Numbered from the stretch's first letter, positions 1-11,990 are shown. The stretch: 64,000 bases of DNA from Mytilus trossulus (GCF_036588685.1 NC_086380.1:31824474-31888473); one strand, 5' to 3'. Translations and numbers: made by a program. Notes: generated from the sequence alone by a model not told the origin.

Positions 1-70
1 TGGTTTACTTTTATAAATTGTTATTTGGATGAAAAGTTGTCTCATTGGCACGCACACTACATCTTCCTAC
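1..70. repeat. 3' tail of a dispersed bivalve repeat
   Basis: The stretch ending in TTGTCTCATTGGCACGCACA followed by a pyrimidine-rich tail recurs near 27240-27330 and 47035-47140, each time as the end of a longer repeat. The window begins inside this copy. Confidence 0.6.
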
Positions 71-520
71 ATCTATATAATACAACAATGATCATATTTC
101 TTACTTGGTACAGGGCATTTTTTAAAGAACCTGGTTTTGTGGCATGCCAAACTTCCCTCTTTAACGGCCATGTTTAATATAACATTAAAATGGCAACACA
201 ACATTACAGGACTACAATACAAATAAATAGAACATATTTGACAAAGAAACACACAAATAATAGCTAACAAAACGTATCAGGTCTAAAAAATCACACAAGA
301 ATTACTAGTGACGCACAGATATAAAAGTTTGAAAGCCAAAACATGTACATATTTTGGAAATAGAACGATATCTTTCATAGAAAGGGCTCATACGTATAAA
401 TTTGATTTATTTAGTTGTAAAAGGACAGTTGGAACCCAAGTGTATCAAGTGTGTCAATACGTCGGTACCGACATGAAAATACAGACACTATTATTTTTGT
501 CCATCTGATGAGTAATTCTT
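71..520. other. No gene seen
   Basis: AT-rich sequence. The two short open frames here (73-270 minus, 308-508 plus) have no recognisable domain, no splice structure and no coding-like composition. Confidence 0.5.
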
Positions 521-539
521 TTTCAACTGCTTTTTATAG

Positions 540-910
540 TTTGTTCTAATGTTGTACTATTATAACTTTGTCCTAGGTTTGGGGAAGGGTTTGTATCCTG
601 CTATTATGTTTAACCCCGGCACATTATGTATGTTGTGCCTGTTGTAAGTCAGGAGCCTGTTATTCGGTAGTTGTCGTTTGTTTATGTATTACATATTTGT
701 TTTTCGTTCCTTTATTATACATAAGTAATGTCATTAGTTTTTTCGTTTGAATTGCTTTGCATTTCGGAGCCTTGTGTAGCTGACTATGCGGTATGGGCTT
801 TGCTCATTGTTGAAGGCCGTACGGTGACCTATAGTTGTTAATTTCTGTGTTATTTTAGTCTCCTGTTGAGAGTTGTGTCATTGGCAATCATGCCACATCT
901 TCTTTTTTTT
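540..910 (+). repeat. Dispersed repeat tail with poly-T end
   Basis: It contains the mussel-typical segments GGAGCCTTGTGTAGCTGACT and GAGTTGTGTCATTGGCAATC, and ends in CACATCTTC followed by a T run at 901-914. The end matches the short tails at 1-70, 27300 and 47130, so this is probably the 3' end of a retrotransposed family. No coding potential is left. Confidence 0.6.
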
Positions 911-1229
911 TTTACAGTTATTTGTAAATAAAGAAATATTTCCGTAAAGCATAATTCGGTTTCCTTTCTCCCGCTTTTGACTATATTTTTGGTCCATTAT
1001 AGTTATGTCAGCTTATCAACATTTATTGGTACAGCATTTAACAAGACCCTCGTTACCTTTTCCTTAATTCTCGCAAGGTTTCTTTAAAGCAAATAACTGA
1101 GGTCTCTTTTGCAAAAAAGGCAATTGTCGTCTTTGAAGAAATTACTTTTTTTTTGCAATCTATAATGAAATTTGTTTGTGCATGTCGTTTCCCTTTCCCT
1201 TTTCCCTTATATATTTGTGTGTGTTTCAG

Positions 1230-1545
1230 ATGAATGGTGCAAACTGCGCTTCGTTTTGTTCAGTATGTTGCATGGCAGATACAAATTAATAAATTGCAAC
1301 AAATGTCACGCATACATGATTTAATTTTGGATGTAACACGTCTTCTGATTGGCTGACGTAATTTTGTTATGAGTCAATAGACATGATATAGTCATGTGAC
1401 CGTGACGTTATCAACGTTTTTTCATGGTTTTCTACGATTTAAAATGGAATTTAGAATTAAATTATAAGAAATGACTGCAATATTTTGCACACTGTGAAAT
1501 TACCCGCTACGTGCGTTATTCAGTGTGCACCAAATTTGTTTATGT
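1230..1545. repeat. Dispersed repeat, no gene
   Basis: The block around TGAGTCAATAGACATGATAT and the following GTGACCGTGACGTTATC segment is one I associate with interspersed mussel repeats. It lies downstream of the Mab-21-like gene and shows no open frame. Recognition is from recall, without a second copy in the window. Confidence 0.4.
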
Positions 1546-1813
1546 TATTTCTTCATAGACAGAAAAAAATATTACAGTCATTCCTTAAGTAAATTCCATG
1601 GTTGTCGGCTTTATCAAAACATATTTTGATGCGTTTTTGATATGTCGATTCCTCCAAGAAATGCGATCGTGAACAATTGTGCCACTCAAAAATTACAAGG
1701 AATTTTGTTATCAGACTTTTTATAACATTTTTGAAGGCAATCGGAAGTTCGTTGACAATACCAACATTCACGTAATTTGATTGGTTTAAGAAAATGAAAT
1801 CAAAAACGAGATA

Positions 1814-1819
1814 TTTATT
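1814..1819 (-). terminator. Polyadenylation signal AATAAA
   Basis: On the minus strand AATAAA lies three bases beyond the stop codon of the Mab-21-like gene (1824-1822). It is correctly placed to end that transcript, with cleavage expected around 1790-1800. Confidence 0.5.
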
Positions 1820-1821
1820 AT

Positions 1822-3662
1822 CTACATCATACTTTTTGCAATTTGTAGACATTTGTTTGCAATTTGGTAATACAAGTTACACGGAAAAATGAAAAACTTT
1901 TTTCGAATTGTTAGTTCTAGATCCCTGAGAGCATTTAGTTTGCCTCTATCATCTCCAAGATGATATAAACACAAAAACGATAACATATTCAAATACACCA
2001 CAGCAGGAATTCTGAATATGTCTTTTCTAACATCTTGTGGAATTATAGGGAACAATTCTACTGGAAATAAGTGATATGGTTTTTTAAACAACACCATATC
2101 AATGATTAAATGTTTGCATGCTAACGTAATTCCTACTGCTTTCTTGACTCTTTGGAAATAGGTCTGTTCGCATAATCTATTTTCTAAACGTAACATAATT
2201 TTATCAGGAGTACATTTTGACAAACAGTAGTTCACAATATATATACATTCATGAAATCTATCATGTTTATAAAAAAATGATGCCAGCAATGACCATGCGG
2301 TATTGACGTCAGAATATATCCCTGTATTGAGGCAATTGAAATGTATCTGGTATTGTTTGTACACAGATTTGTTTCTCCTTTTAAAGTTGTTTCCATATGC
2401 ATGATATGGTGATTGAATCCATTGGTTTGAAATCAGGGCCAACATGTATGCACTAATTTCATTATGGTTATTGTCAATTAAACACGTGATGGTTTGTTTT
2501 ATGTTTATAAAACACGTAAATGAAACCACACTACTGGTGTATGGTAAGCATGATAGTGAAGACGCTGTCAAATAAGGGAAAGATGACATTATTTGTTCTT
2601 CTCTAAACCTTTGAAATGTGTTCGTACACTTAATGTTGTCCCAGAATGAATTGTATAGATTATGCAATGTATTTAGTAAAATATTATGTTGGTTATCAGT
2701 AAATCTGCCTTCGAAAAGGTTGTTCTCTGGAATAAAATAATGAAGACAAGTTTTATATTCCACGCAGTAAATCAGTCGTCTAATACAGATCATATTATAC
2801 AGGAAATAATATTTCCAGGATGCAATTCTGAAGGACTTGATTCTTCACATAACCAGAACATTATAGTTTTAAGAAAGTAGGAACAAATAAGATCCCCGTG
2901 TTTGCTCTTAATTATGTCTTTTAAAATTATTTTCAGCAATGCGTAACATAATAACTGTGCATGAGAAAAAGAAAATATAAGTTGCTTCTCTGCCATTGAA
3001 AATGATATTCGCCATTCCAAATCTTCATTAGCTGATCCTCTGCAGCCAATAGGCACAAATAAAACGCCTTCCTTTACTACAGACATAACTAACCTATGAT
3101 CTGGCCATGACGATCTGGATCTGAAAAACCATCGATGAGCAGGCGTTATCCATTCTCTACACTGCAAACAACACGCACAATCATACGTATCATTTGATAA
3201 CGATCTGCATGGTCCATGGATTATCATGTCATCTGACAAATTGTACTCCCGAAATGATTTACTTGAAATGTACGCTTCGCCTTCTACAACCTCCACAATC
3301 TGGTTTATATACGGTACACATATTAATCGTTGATCAAACAGCCTGAGCTTCGTAAATCCTGGTTTTGTATCACTGGTGTCCATGATTATACTTCTCTTAT
3401 TTGATGAAAATTTACTCAAATCCTCATAAACACAGAAACATTTTTCAACCACCATTTGATCATAATCACTTCCATCTAGGTCTAAACCTTCTGCTTTACT
3501 TCCACTACTTATAACTGTTAAACGTGGAATTCGATAAACACTATCTAATGCACAAAATATGTTTCTCCTTGTTTTCACAACTTCCTCTGATCCAATGATA
3601 TCACATAAATTATGATAGATCTCTAGAGACCGATCTTTGACAGTTTTACTCATACTATGTAT
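1822..3662 (-). pseudogene. Mab-21/cGAS-like nucleotidyltransferase, frameshifted
   Basis: Mab-21 domain protein of the cGAS-like receptor superfamily; in animals such proteins bind nucleic acid or other ligands, and some make cyclic dinucleotides. Coding starts at 3653 (MSKTVK), 9 bases after a splice acceptor (AG at 3664-3663). Residues 51-56 read GSKAEG and 63-65 read DYD, matching the nucleotidyltransferase G-S and paired-acidic motifs. Family hallmarks follow: a Cys cluster with CREWITPAHRW, then SRSSWPD, then NEDLEWRISFS. The frame breaks near 2795: the upstream frame stops at 2792-2790, while homologous sequence (CIRRLIYCVEYK, HYFIPENNLFE) continues in another frame from 2793 to the stop at 1824-1822. 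Removing two bases of an AT-rich run would keep the expected spacing. The rest of the ~610 residues is well preserved, so the break is recent or an assembly error. The ligand and any enzymatic activity cannot be read from sequence. Confidence 0.85.
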
Positions 3663-3985
3663 CTGTAAGACATATGAAAACAAAATATTTCTTTCTACTT
3701 ATTTGTATAGTGAGAATTTTTTTATCATAAATGAACATATGCCTCTTAATTTGGATTTAATTTTATTATGAAAGCTTAAAGGTATATAAAAGTCAAGGAT
3801 GTCTATAAAATTAAGGGGCTACATGATAAGAAGAAACACTATAGTCACACTATACCGTCGATACATCTTTTCCTTCAACCAGCATTACACTATCTTATCA
3901 TCATCGAAGAAGATGTAGCATAATTCGTATAGAAGTTGGTAACAAGTATGTGTAAAATTACAAATATTCATATATACGTACTTAC
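3663..3985 (-). other. 5'-UTR intron of the Mab-21-like gene
   Basis: On the minus strand, CACAGAG followed by GTAAGTACG (donor GT at 3985-3984) and a pyrimidine-rich tract ending in CAG (3665-3663) delimit a 323-bp intron. A noncoding leader exon plus one long coding exon is common in this family. Confidence 0.6.
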
Positions 3986-4070
3986 CTCTGTGGCGTTGCT
4001 ATTTAGATCGCATCGTTGCTAATATACCTGCGTGATTAAGACGTCATAATTTCCTTTAAAATATATAAAT
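3986..4070 (-). promoter_or_regulatory. Candidate promoter and leader exon
   Basis: Minus-strand TTTATATATTTTAAAGG (4069-4053) resembles a TATA box. A TGACGTC half of a CRE lies at 4046-4040, and the leader-exon donor is at 3985. A start about 30 bases below the TATA-like box would give a leader exon of about 40 nt. Placement is inferred. Confidence 0.35.
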
Positions 4071-4789
4071 TCTGTTCTTTATTTATTGTCGAGTAGATTA
4101 AGTATTTGCAAGTGCACTTCCTTAACAATATAGCACTTTCGATTAAATCGGGTTACCTATTGAACTACATGATTTCATATCTAATATAAATAGATATCAC
4201 TGAATATCACTTCCTTATTTGTTTTACATGTACATGTTGTACTTTTAATGTTTTTATGAAAATAAACACATTTAAAATAAGAAAATAAAAATGTTTCTTG
4301 ATCGAATAAACATAAAAAACAACAACAATAAACTGTTTTAGCTCATAAGTAACAAATACAAGAAATGAAATTAAAAAGTATTATACGCTATTTGTTAACA
4401 GGGGTACTATCAAATTCATGTTTTGATTTATAACAATGTAAAACTTTTGTCCAAAGTATCAAAAGTCTAAAATAAACAATTTACTGGTAAAGAGGTCGAG
4501 AAAATGTAACTTCGTTTAGTATGTATTTTCGTCGAGACGCCAACTAATTTACCATCGAGGTTGCAAGTGAATAATTCATAATCAATGTTTTTGGGTTATT
4601 TTGACAAATTTGAACCATACTTGACAGGAATGTTCCAAATAACCGGTTTTACAAAGGAAAAATATCACATTCAGTTTAATCAACATAACATCTTGTGCAT
4701 TTCAAAACACCGGTTTTTTTATTTGGGGTTTCTATAGAATATTTTGGAAACTTGAGGTTACATGTTTCCTAAATAAAATTAAGAATTGA

Positions 4790-5460
4790 AATAGGGAATG
4801 TATTTAAGAGACAACAACCAGACCAAAGAGCAGAAAACAGTTTAACCCACCAATGGATTTTCAATACAGCGGGAAAATCCTGTACCCGAAAGCGTGCTAC
4901 AGCTTGCCCCCTAAACAAAAATGTGTACTAGATTAGTGATGATGGACTCAGTACTTAACTTCGAAATATATAAGAAACTAAAATTAAAATTGTTACTAAC
5001 AAAAACCTGACTTGGAACAGGCGCAAAAATGCGGCGGTGTTAAACATATTTTTGAAATTTCAACAAATATAGCTCTACCCAATGTAGAAAAAGCAAACAC
5101 ACAGCAATACGCACAATAAAACTCAGTTTAAGAAGTCTGCGTCCGATATTAGAATATTTGACAAAAGAAACAAAACAAAATGACAATGATACATAATTTT
5201 ACAAAGGATGACTAGTAGCAGTAACAGACTTGCAAGCAAAAGACATCAATTGAAAGAGGGGCGTAAGTTTCCAGGGGGACAGTCAAACTCATGGATCGAA
5301 TATAAATTGACCCCACCATAGCTAACAAAGAAAGAGACAAATAGGCAAATAATTTTACAGAAGACACAACATAGAAAACTAAATGTCCGGAAGGGTAAGC
5401 AGATCTTGCTCGACATGTGGCACCCGTTGTAATGTTCATGTTATTACAACCCTAGTAAAT
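4790..5460. repeat. Dispersed retroelement-tail family
   Basis: Segments such as AGAGACAACAACCAGACCAA, CTTGGAACAGGCGCAAAAAT and ACACACAGCAATACGCACAA recur at 15880-15953, 18320-18560 and 57999-58115, so this is a dispersed family. In minus-strand reading it lies just downstream of the degenerate reverse-transcriptase-like fragment at 5480-5935, suggesting a 3' untranslated tail. The open frame at 5212-5439 is incidental. Confidence 0.6.
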
Positions 5461-5479
5461 AGATATTCGGTAGGTCACA

Positions 5480-5935
5480 TTCGTTAAAATGGAAGGACGT
5501 TGTAGTAACGGCATATAGAGGAATATATTCATTACCATCTGTGAAACGGTTATGCCATAATGGCAACCAACTCGTGATGGCGTTCGTAATATTTACGAAG
5601 AGATGATTCCAACTTCACCATTTGGAACTCTTGGTTTAATAGCTTCCTTGTGGACAGCAACCATCTATCAAGAATATCATGATAGGAAATACCGGCTTGG
5701 GAATATCGTATCAATTGGGATATATCTACTCCTTATGCAGATGCTGCTCGAATGTTGCTGCATAGAAATGGAAATTTCACAATTGGGAAGCTGAAATCAT
5801 CTTTTTGTCGTGAAGTGTTGTGTTCAACCGACCATCATTGTCAATTTTTAAATGAAGGTCAAGATATGTGGCCGACTTAACTGTATCTGTAGTATCCTCT
5901 ATTTCTAGTTCGATTTAAAATGTGTACAACAAAGT
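5480..5935 (-). pseudogene. Degenerate retroelement ORF fragment
   Basis: Minus-strand translation across frames gives TYLDLHLKIDNDGRLNTTLH, then after a one-base shift DDFSFPIVKFPFLC, then IRAASA and an in-frame stop, and later DRWLLSTRKLLNQ-like and SLRKYYERHHELV-like pieces. I recognise this order from uncharacterised invertebrate reverse-transcriptase-containing ORFs. At least one frameshift and several stops mean it is dead. The element class (LINE, Penelope-like or DIRS) cannot be assigned. Confidence 0.6.
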
Positions 5936-5989
5936 TACCAAATTTTACATTATTTAATGAGAGAACAATATCTATTTAGCAGAAAGTAA

Positions 5990-6375
5990 AGTTAAAAGAA
6001 TATTGCTTTTTATCTTTCTTCCAAAGAAATAACTTCTTAGTTCCTGTATGAAGTCTGCCTCAAAATAATAAAGAAACAAGACAGCAAGAATCTATTAAAC
6101 TGACTGTAAGATACCCATGTTTGCATCATATGAATACCAAGCACAATTTCTCACTTAAAAGGTTGAGTATCAAACCAACATGAAATATATGACAGGAATA
6201 TAACCCGTACCATGTCAACAACTGGTTTTACAAAATAAATGTGTTTATTTCCGATGTAAAATCCCTATACGTGGATTAATATCAAAGCCAACATATGCCA
6301 TCTTTAATGGTAAAGATATCAAGATCAAGAAAAAGGCAGTGTTCATTGTTAGCATTAGCTTGATTTAAAGATAGT
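5990..6375. repeat. Another segment of the retroelement-tail family
   Basis: ACATGAAATATATGACAGGA, CATGTCAACAACTGGTTTTA and ATGTGTTTATTTCCGATG follow the order I know from the same dispersed mussel repeat as 4790-5460. No coding sequence. Confidence 0.45.
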
Positions 6376-7330
6376 TAAACAGGATAACTGAAGTCATCAT
6401 TATTGAGAGCCAATATCATCTAAATATCTAAAAGTATTATTAATTTGTTTTATTAGATGTTGTTTCGATTGGTCATTGCTGATTTTATTCATATATTATA
6501 ACTCATAACGCTACAGAAAAAGATCCGAAATAATTGTGCACATTAGTCCACATTGTAATTCGAATAACCTGACGATATATGTAATCTCAAGAGCAAATTA
6601 TAACCTTCATGCTCATGCATGTACCAAAGTAACTTATACAAGTTTCCCGATAGTTTTTTAACATTTTGTTGCTAGCTTTCGCCGAAAACATACCATTTTT
6701 AACTTGATCTGCAGTTCAAATTGAAATCTCCATACACCATAAAGTTTGGCGAGATTATCGCACCCCAACCTGCGCTTACTAAACTGTAGATGTAATTTTT
6801 GTAGTATAATTTTCATTTTCAAACCCACATATTTCCAAGGAATAGGTCAAAATAGGAACCACAAATGCATCAAATAATTCTTACTGTAAATCAATCGGAA
6901 GTGAGATATTTTATATCTTCTTGTAAAAAGCATAAAGTGCTTTTAGAGCTTGGTCTACATTTTTTTTCAAGCTTGAAGGAAACTTCCGTTGCAATTAAAC
7001 AGCAGACCAAGACAAACATATGAATCTTTAATTTCAACAAAGTTTAAAAGTAACATTCTTATTAAACTTTCTCTTTGAAAAAATACTATCTTCGTTTTTA
7101 TACATTAATGGTGAGTTTCCACTCAAAACAATATTGCTCAAACACATCCAGAGCCTTTTGTTACCCTTCTGCCGACCCAGCAAAATTAATTGTGGCATTG
7201 ACGTACAGAAAAATAAATAAATTTATTTACAACTCAATATTCTTTGTAAATTTTGCATTCATAAATTTTAGACCATCCACACAGTTTTCATCCATATATT
7301 CCTCCAAGTCTTTTTTGACAATTTGATTGG
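6376..7330. other. No gene seen
   Basis: AT-rich sequence without recognisable coding signal, splice structure or internal repeat. The 83-codon frame at 7075-7326 has no domain similarity that I can recognise. Confidence 0.5.
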
Positions 7331-7926
7331 TTAAGGTTCATCATAACAAATGGACAAATATGGCCGTATTTTCACCTCAAAAACTACTCTGTGTACAGAC
7401 TTACCTGTGCTGTTTGGAAAGTTTTAATGCCTAGCATCCACTAGATATATAAAAGTTAAATGCATTTTGTGTTTAAGAAAGATAAAATCTTTCTTGGTTT
7501 TTGATGGGCATTTTTTTTCCTTTCTTCAGAAGGTGAAAAAATAAACAAACACCTGAATAACTTTGATACTGTCCACTCACTGACTCAGATAAACTCTTTA
7601 ACTCATCTAAAGTTGTGAAGATACCTGTTGTCCATGTCAATTAAGGACAATGAAAACAATACAAATCGTTTTTTTACCTGAGGGAGAATCTCATAGTTGT
7701 ACCACAACTTAGTCAATTTTCACACCTTTTGCATGAAGCAAAAAAATGCCCATCAAAATCCAAAAGTGATTTTATCTTTCTGAAACACAAAATGCATTTA
7801 ACTTTATTATATCTAGTGGATGCTAGGCATCAAAACTTTTCCAACTTTACAGGTAAGTCTGTACTCAGAGTAATTTTTGGCATGTAAACACAGCCATATT
7901 TGTCCGTTTGTTATGATGAACCTTAA
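7331..7926. mobile_element. MITE with ~180-bp inverted arms, TTAA flanks
   Basis: The left end (GGTTCATCATAACAAATGG, from 7335) is repeated inverted at the right end (to 7922). The similarity runs ~180 bp inward, including GCCTAGCATCCACTAGATAT at 7430 and its complement near 7813. Both ends abut TTAA (7331-7334 and 7923-7926), the target preferred by piggyBac-type transposases. There is no transposase gene, so it is non-autonomous. The TTAA could also belong to the terminal repeat itself. Confidence 0.7.
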
Positions 7927-8755
7927 CTTCCAGTGATGGTTATATTTTTCTTACATACAAGGAAATGTTATGTGAAATTTTGTCAATAGTACTAGACAGA
8001 ATAAATCTTTACTCATGCCAAGTATTATTTTACTTGAAACAAAGATAAATTCTGCACAGTTTTTTCAAAAGTGCAAATTTATAAAGACTATTAGGAGAAA
8101 TCAATAGTGGTATACCACATTATTTGACCATTCAAAACTTGTTTATCTTTGATTATGGAACGCAAAAACTGTCTAGTAATTACTATTTTCATTATATGAT
8201 TTGCATTTACCTTTAAATGATGTATACTTGTTTTGATCCTTCTCTTAATTATCAATATGAACTTTAAGCAAGGTAAACCAGTAAAGTCAATCGAATATAG
8301 ATTCCGAACGTGAATAGCAATACTGAAGTTTGTCCCGCATTTAGATATACTCTTCTGTCTAGGACAAGCTATCAATTCTACATCACATTCCTCTAGCCGC
8401 CTCAATCTTTCCTACAAACTGAGACAACCGATAGATACCGATATGTGTTACGTAATAATTTCAAGATGGCGTAAATATCGTAATGACGTTACGCACGATA
8501 TTGTGTGTCAAATGGTGACGTCAAATTCGTACGTTTTACGACGATTAGTGATTATTTGGGATATTTTGTTTATTTCGCTTACATTTTTTGTTTTGTACAT
8601 CAATATGGATATTCTTAATGTTTGGTTGAACTGATTATGCATGAAATATTTCCCACTGAAAGTAACGTAAGCAACAAACAACAAAATATATCGTATTTGG
8701 GTAATCCATTAATCTATATGAAATGAGATATATTTGTATGATGAGTGCCAATGAC
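7927..8755. other. No gene seen
   Basis: AT-rich, nonrepetitive at this scale. Minus frame 8091-8405 and plus frame 8443-8634 have no recognisable domains. Confidence 0.45.
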
Positions 8756-8784
8756 ACAACTTTCCCACAGAGACCAATTGACAT

Positions 8785-8892
8785 AAGTCGAAATTTCAAG
8801 ATTTTAGGAGTCAAAATTTCAAAATAAGAAAAGTAAAAATTTTGAGTTAAAGTCGAAATTTTAAGATTTGAAATGTTAAAATTTCGACCTTC
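8785..8892. repeat. Degenerate GTCGAAATTT tandem motif
   Basis: Short variants of GTCGAAATTTCAAGATTTT and its near-complement recur about every 30-40 bp through this stretch. It is a low-complexity tandem tract with no gene. Confidence 0.5.
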
Positions 8893-9433
8893 ACTGCCAA
8901 TTTGATTTTTATATACCACTTATACGCTTCCGTAGAATGCAGAAAAAATACCAAGCCACGCCAAAAGTCTATACCAGAAAAGGTTAATGATCATGATATA
9001 AGATGCAAAGGCAAAGAACACTTGATTAATTGGAAACACAACGTCAGTACTATGACTATACTTCAAGACCAGCATCTATATTACTTGCGTTGATACGGAC
9101 AATTTGTTAACACGGTCTTTGTAACTTCCGATGAACTTTTTGCGAAAAAAAAAGGCGAGAGTATTTTTGACATATCCTTGTTCATCAACTTCTTCTCAGA
9201 CGATTATAAAATCTCAGTAGCTGAAGCAAGCTCTTTAATACCGAATAATTACATTAGAAGTATGCTTCACATCTCGCGTTATTCCTAAGTCAATTGCATT
9301 ATACAATAAAATTATCATTCATGATGACACGAGGTCCCACAATAAAGTGCACAGGAATATATATAAAGAATTGATAATAATCGTGTTTTCATGATCCTAG
9401 CTAAAAAATGTAATTATAAGTATTGACTTCTTC
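8893..9433. other. No gene; weak match to 25190-25300
   Basis: Around 9165-9225 the order TTGACATATCCTTG, TTCATCAACTT, TATAAAATCTCAGTAGCTG resembles the segment at 25205-25270, so part of this is an old dispersed repeat. Nothing else is recognised. Confidence 0.35.
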
Positions 9434-9560
9434 TTTTTGTAACTTCATAGGGTTGAAAAGCGTTGACCGTGCACATATTTTTAGAATGAAGCGCGGAAGC
9501 GCTTCAAACAAATGGTACTTCGGTCAACGCTTTTTCAACCCAATGAAGTTACAAAAATAA
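9434..9560. mobile_element. Foldback (hairpin) MITE
   Basis: GTAACTTCATAGGGTTGAAA at 9439 is repeated inverted, ending at 9552. The arms extend through GCGTTGACCG on both sides (about 30 bp, few mismatches) around a ~50-bp centre that holds a smaller palindrome, GAAGCGCGGAAGCGCTTC. No gene content. Confidence 0.7.
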
Positions 9561-9879
9561 ACATTCAATTCTTAAGTGAACGGGGAAATGTATATTATTT
9601 ATGCAGGCGTTTTTATATTCCTTTTAAAATAGAAATAAATTTATGATTTCTAAATAAAAATCATCTCGTTTGTCATAGATTCTGGTATTGCGACGACTCT
9701 GGTAACAAATTCGACCCAAGCAATGCAATTATACACAAAATGTTGAAACAGTAAGACAGTATATAAACGAAAAATAACAAATCCAAACTATTTAAAACAC
9801 TGCACCAATCCACTAAATTGAGTAACTTTAATGCAGAAGAAATGTATACAAAAATCGCAATATCTCTGCAACTGATTTT

Positions 9880-10175
9880 ACAGGGTTTTTGCTAATGATC
9901 TGCTGTATTTCTTATGAACCAGATGTGTGTAATGCGCGACCCTTCATGTGGTTATCTTTGGCTGGGGTTTGTCATATTTTGGTTTATGACCCGAGGACGC
10001 TTTACTGTGATAACAGTATGACCGGGTTGTTGGTCACCTCTGTCATAATTATTACTTTCGGGGAAAACTAGTGATAGCTCAGATAAAGTCATATTTGTTT
10101 CACGTCCATATATTTCAAACATTAAAACATAACAGAATATCAACATAAAAACAAATATAAAATACAAACTCAAAA
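9880..10175. repeat. Dispersed segment paired with 25640-25740
   Basis: TTTATGACCCGAGGACGCTTTACTGT here and the matching GTGTGACCTAGGGACGCTTTACTGT at 25690 belong to the same degenerate family. The open frames in it are accidental. Confidence 0.5.
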
Positions 10176-10475
10176 GACTGATTGACGAGCGGAAAATGAT
10201 CCAATCAAATATCTTTTTATTAAATAAGATTAATTCGCGTTTTGCCGAAAGCGGGCATTACGGATTAAAACATGCTTCATATAAGTTTGTCAAGAATGGC
10301 TTTCGGTAGTTATCACGTTGTGTCAAGTTATCTATATTCAATGTTACAGAATCTTTTATTATAAAGACGGATGTAAATCTTTGATAATTAAACTGAATGA
10401 AAGGATTATAGTTAAGTTTAACATACAAGTAACTTTTGAATAGCGTAAAATAAATACACTAATAAATTATTAAAA
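10176..10475. other. No gene seen
   Basis: AT-rich spacer between two repeat-related segments, without recognisable coding content. Confidence 0.4.
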
Positions 10476-10970
10476 ACCAATGAGGACTCGGAATAATATT
10501 GAATCGCAAATTTATTAAAATATACAAAATCTTAAATGTGAACTTTGAATGACTAATTGCGGGTCATAGCAGCATTCATGATGTCACTAATATTTTAAAT
10601 AAAATCTGATTGGACTTAATTACGGAATTGTACAAAATTTAAGAGATAAACATAACTAATACAACAAAAGGAAACAATACAGACATAAAATCAAACCAAA
10701 AGTTCAAATTATTCAGACGAAGAATATAAATGAAAGTAAAAAAGGTGTCATCATCACTTAAGGAAAGTGTTTGGATTTTGTTGGCGAACATTTGATATAT
10801 AAGGAGGTAAATCTCACCATAAGTCCATTGTATCTACCATTGAAGCTAAAAAATATCATGTAGGCTATTTAACACTGAAGCGCATTGAGAGTACCACATT
10901 AAATCAGGGCACATACAAGAGCAGACGAAAACTTCCAATGCATATTCATAATCTCAAAAAGTACAAAACC
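10476..10970. repeat. Segment paralogous to 25775-26080
   Basis: In the same order both copies carry GACATAAAATCAAACC/GACATGAAATCAAACTT, AAAAAGGTGTCATCATC/AAAGAAGGTGTCATTATA, TTTGGATTTTGTTGGC/TTTGGATTTTGTAGGC, CATTGAAGCTAA and AAAACTTCCAATG. They are diverged copies of one dispersed element. Confidence 0.6.
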
Positions 10971-11169
10971 TCATACTTGAGATAAAGAAAATCAAAACAA
11001 ATATTTATAGAAATATTTGTTTACTTGCCATAAGCAGTATTTGCGTTTGACATTTAAACTCTGTAATTCAGTCGAGTCTTAGAAATAGAAAACAACTTGT
11101 TCCGTGTTTTTTTTTTTAGTCGTTTAAGACATTTCTTTGATATCTTCGAATGTGGCTTTATCATCTGTT

Positions 11170-11525
11170 GTAAATAGTTATCAAAGGTACCCGGATTATA
11201 ATTTAGTACGCCAGACGCGCGTTTCGTCTACCTAAGATTCATCAGTGACGCTCATATCAAAATATTCATCAAGCCAAACAAGAACGATGTTGAAGAGCAT
11301 TGAGGATCCAAAATTTCAAAAAGTTGTGCCAAATACGGCTAAGGTAATCTATTCCTGGGATAAGAAAATCCTTAGTTTTTCGAAAATTCGAAGTTTTATA
11401 TTCAGAAAATTTATAAAAATGACCACACAATTGATATTCATGTCAAGATATACAATTACTGACTCTTCACCTTATTGCACCAAGAGTTCTTTGAAGGGTG
11501 TCAATAGTGGGAAGGACTAAAACCT
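11170..11525 (-). repeat. Dispersed repeat with GCGTTTCGTCTAC motif
   Basis: GATTCATCAGTGACGCTCAT next to GCGCGTTTCGTCTAC recurs in the other orientation at 25335-25400 and 27385-27480. The part TTGAAGAGCATTGAGGATCC with GAAAATCCTTAGTTTTTCG recurs diverged at 23395-23500. The 91-codon frame at 11245-11520 lies within the repeat and is not a gene. Confidence 0.65.
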
Positions 11526-11990
11526 GAGGTCATCACAGTTTTTGCTGTTTCTCGATTTGTTCCTTTTGGTTTTCTTCCTGATCATTAGTCATATATTGTT
11601 ATTGGATGCCCCTGGTATCTACAATTTTGTTTGACTGTCTTAATGTACTTATTTTGTTGAGGTATTTTATTTTTGTGTAAGTAATAGACGATGACGTCAT
11701 CAATGCAATACTGTCTTTTTAGTACTCTACTAAACGATTCATGTACGTGTTGGATTATACATACAAAGTATATTTTGATTTGTGAAAATAAATCGAAGTT
11801 ATTGTTTAAGAAAAGATTTGACTACACAATCATTATGTTTAATTCAAATTTGAAAGAATGCCCAATGTTTTTTGCAACGATAATGATAAAGTGAAAACAG
11901 TCTGCGCTAAAGGGGATTTTTCAACACATTCAGACGAATATTATTTCATAATACATGCACATATCTCAGTCTGTGGTTAATTAAAAAAAT
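11526..11990. other. No gene seen
   Basis: AT-rich sequence beyond the 3' end of the ShKT gene. The 67-codon frame at 11691-11894 is unsupported. Confidence 0.4.

Noticed and set aside
1553..1852. 99-codon minus frame downstream of the Mab-21-like gene
   Set aside because: It begins inside the last codons of that gene in another frame, passes the poly(A) signal and has no recognisable domain.
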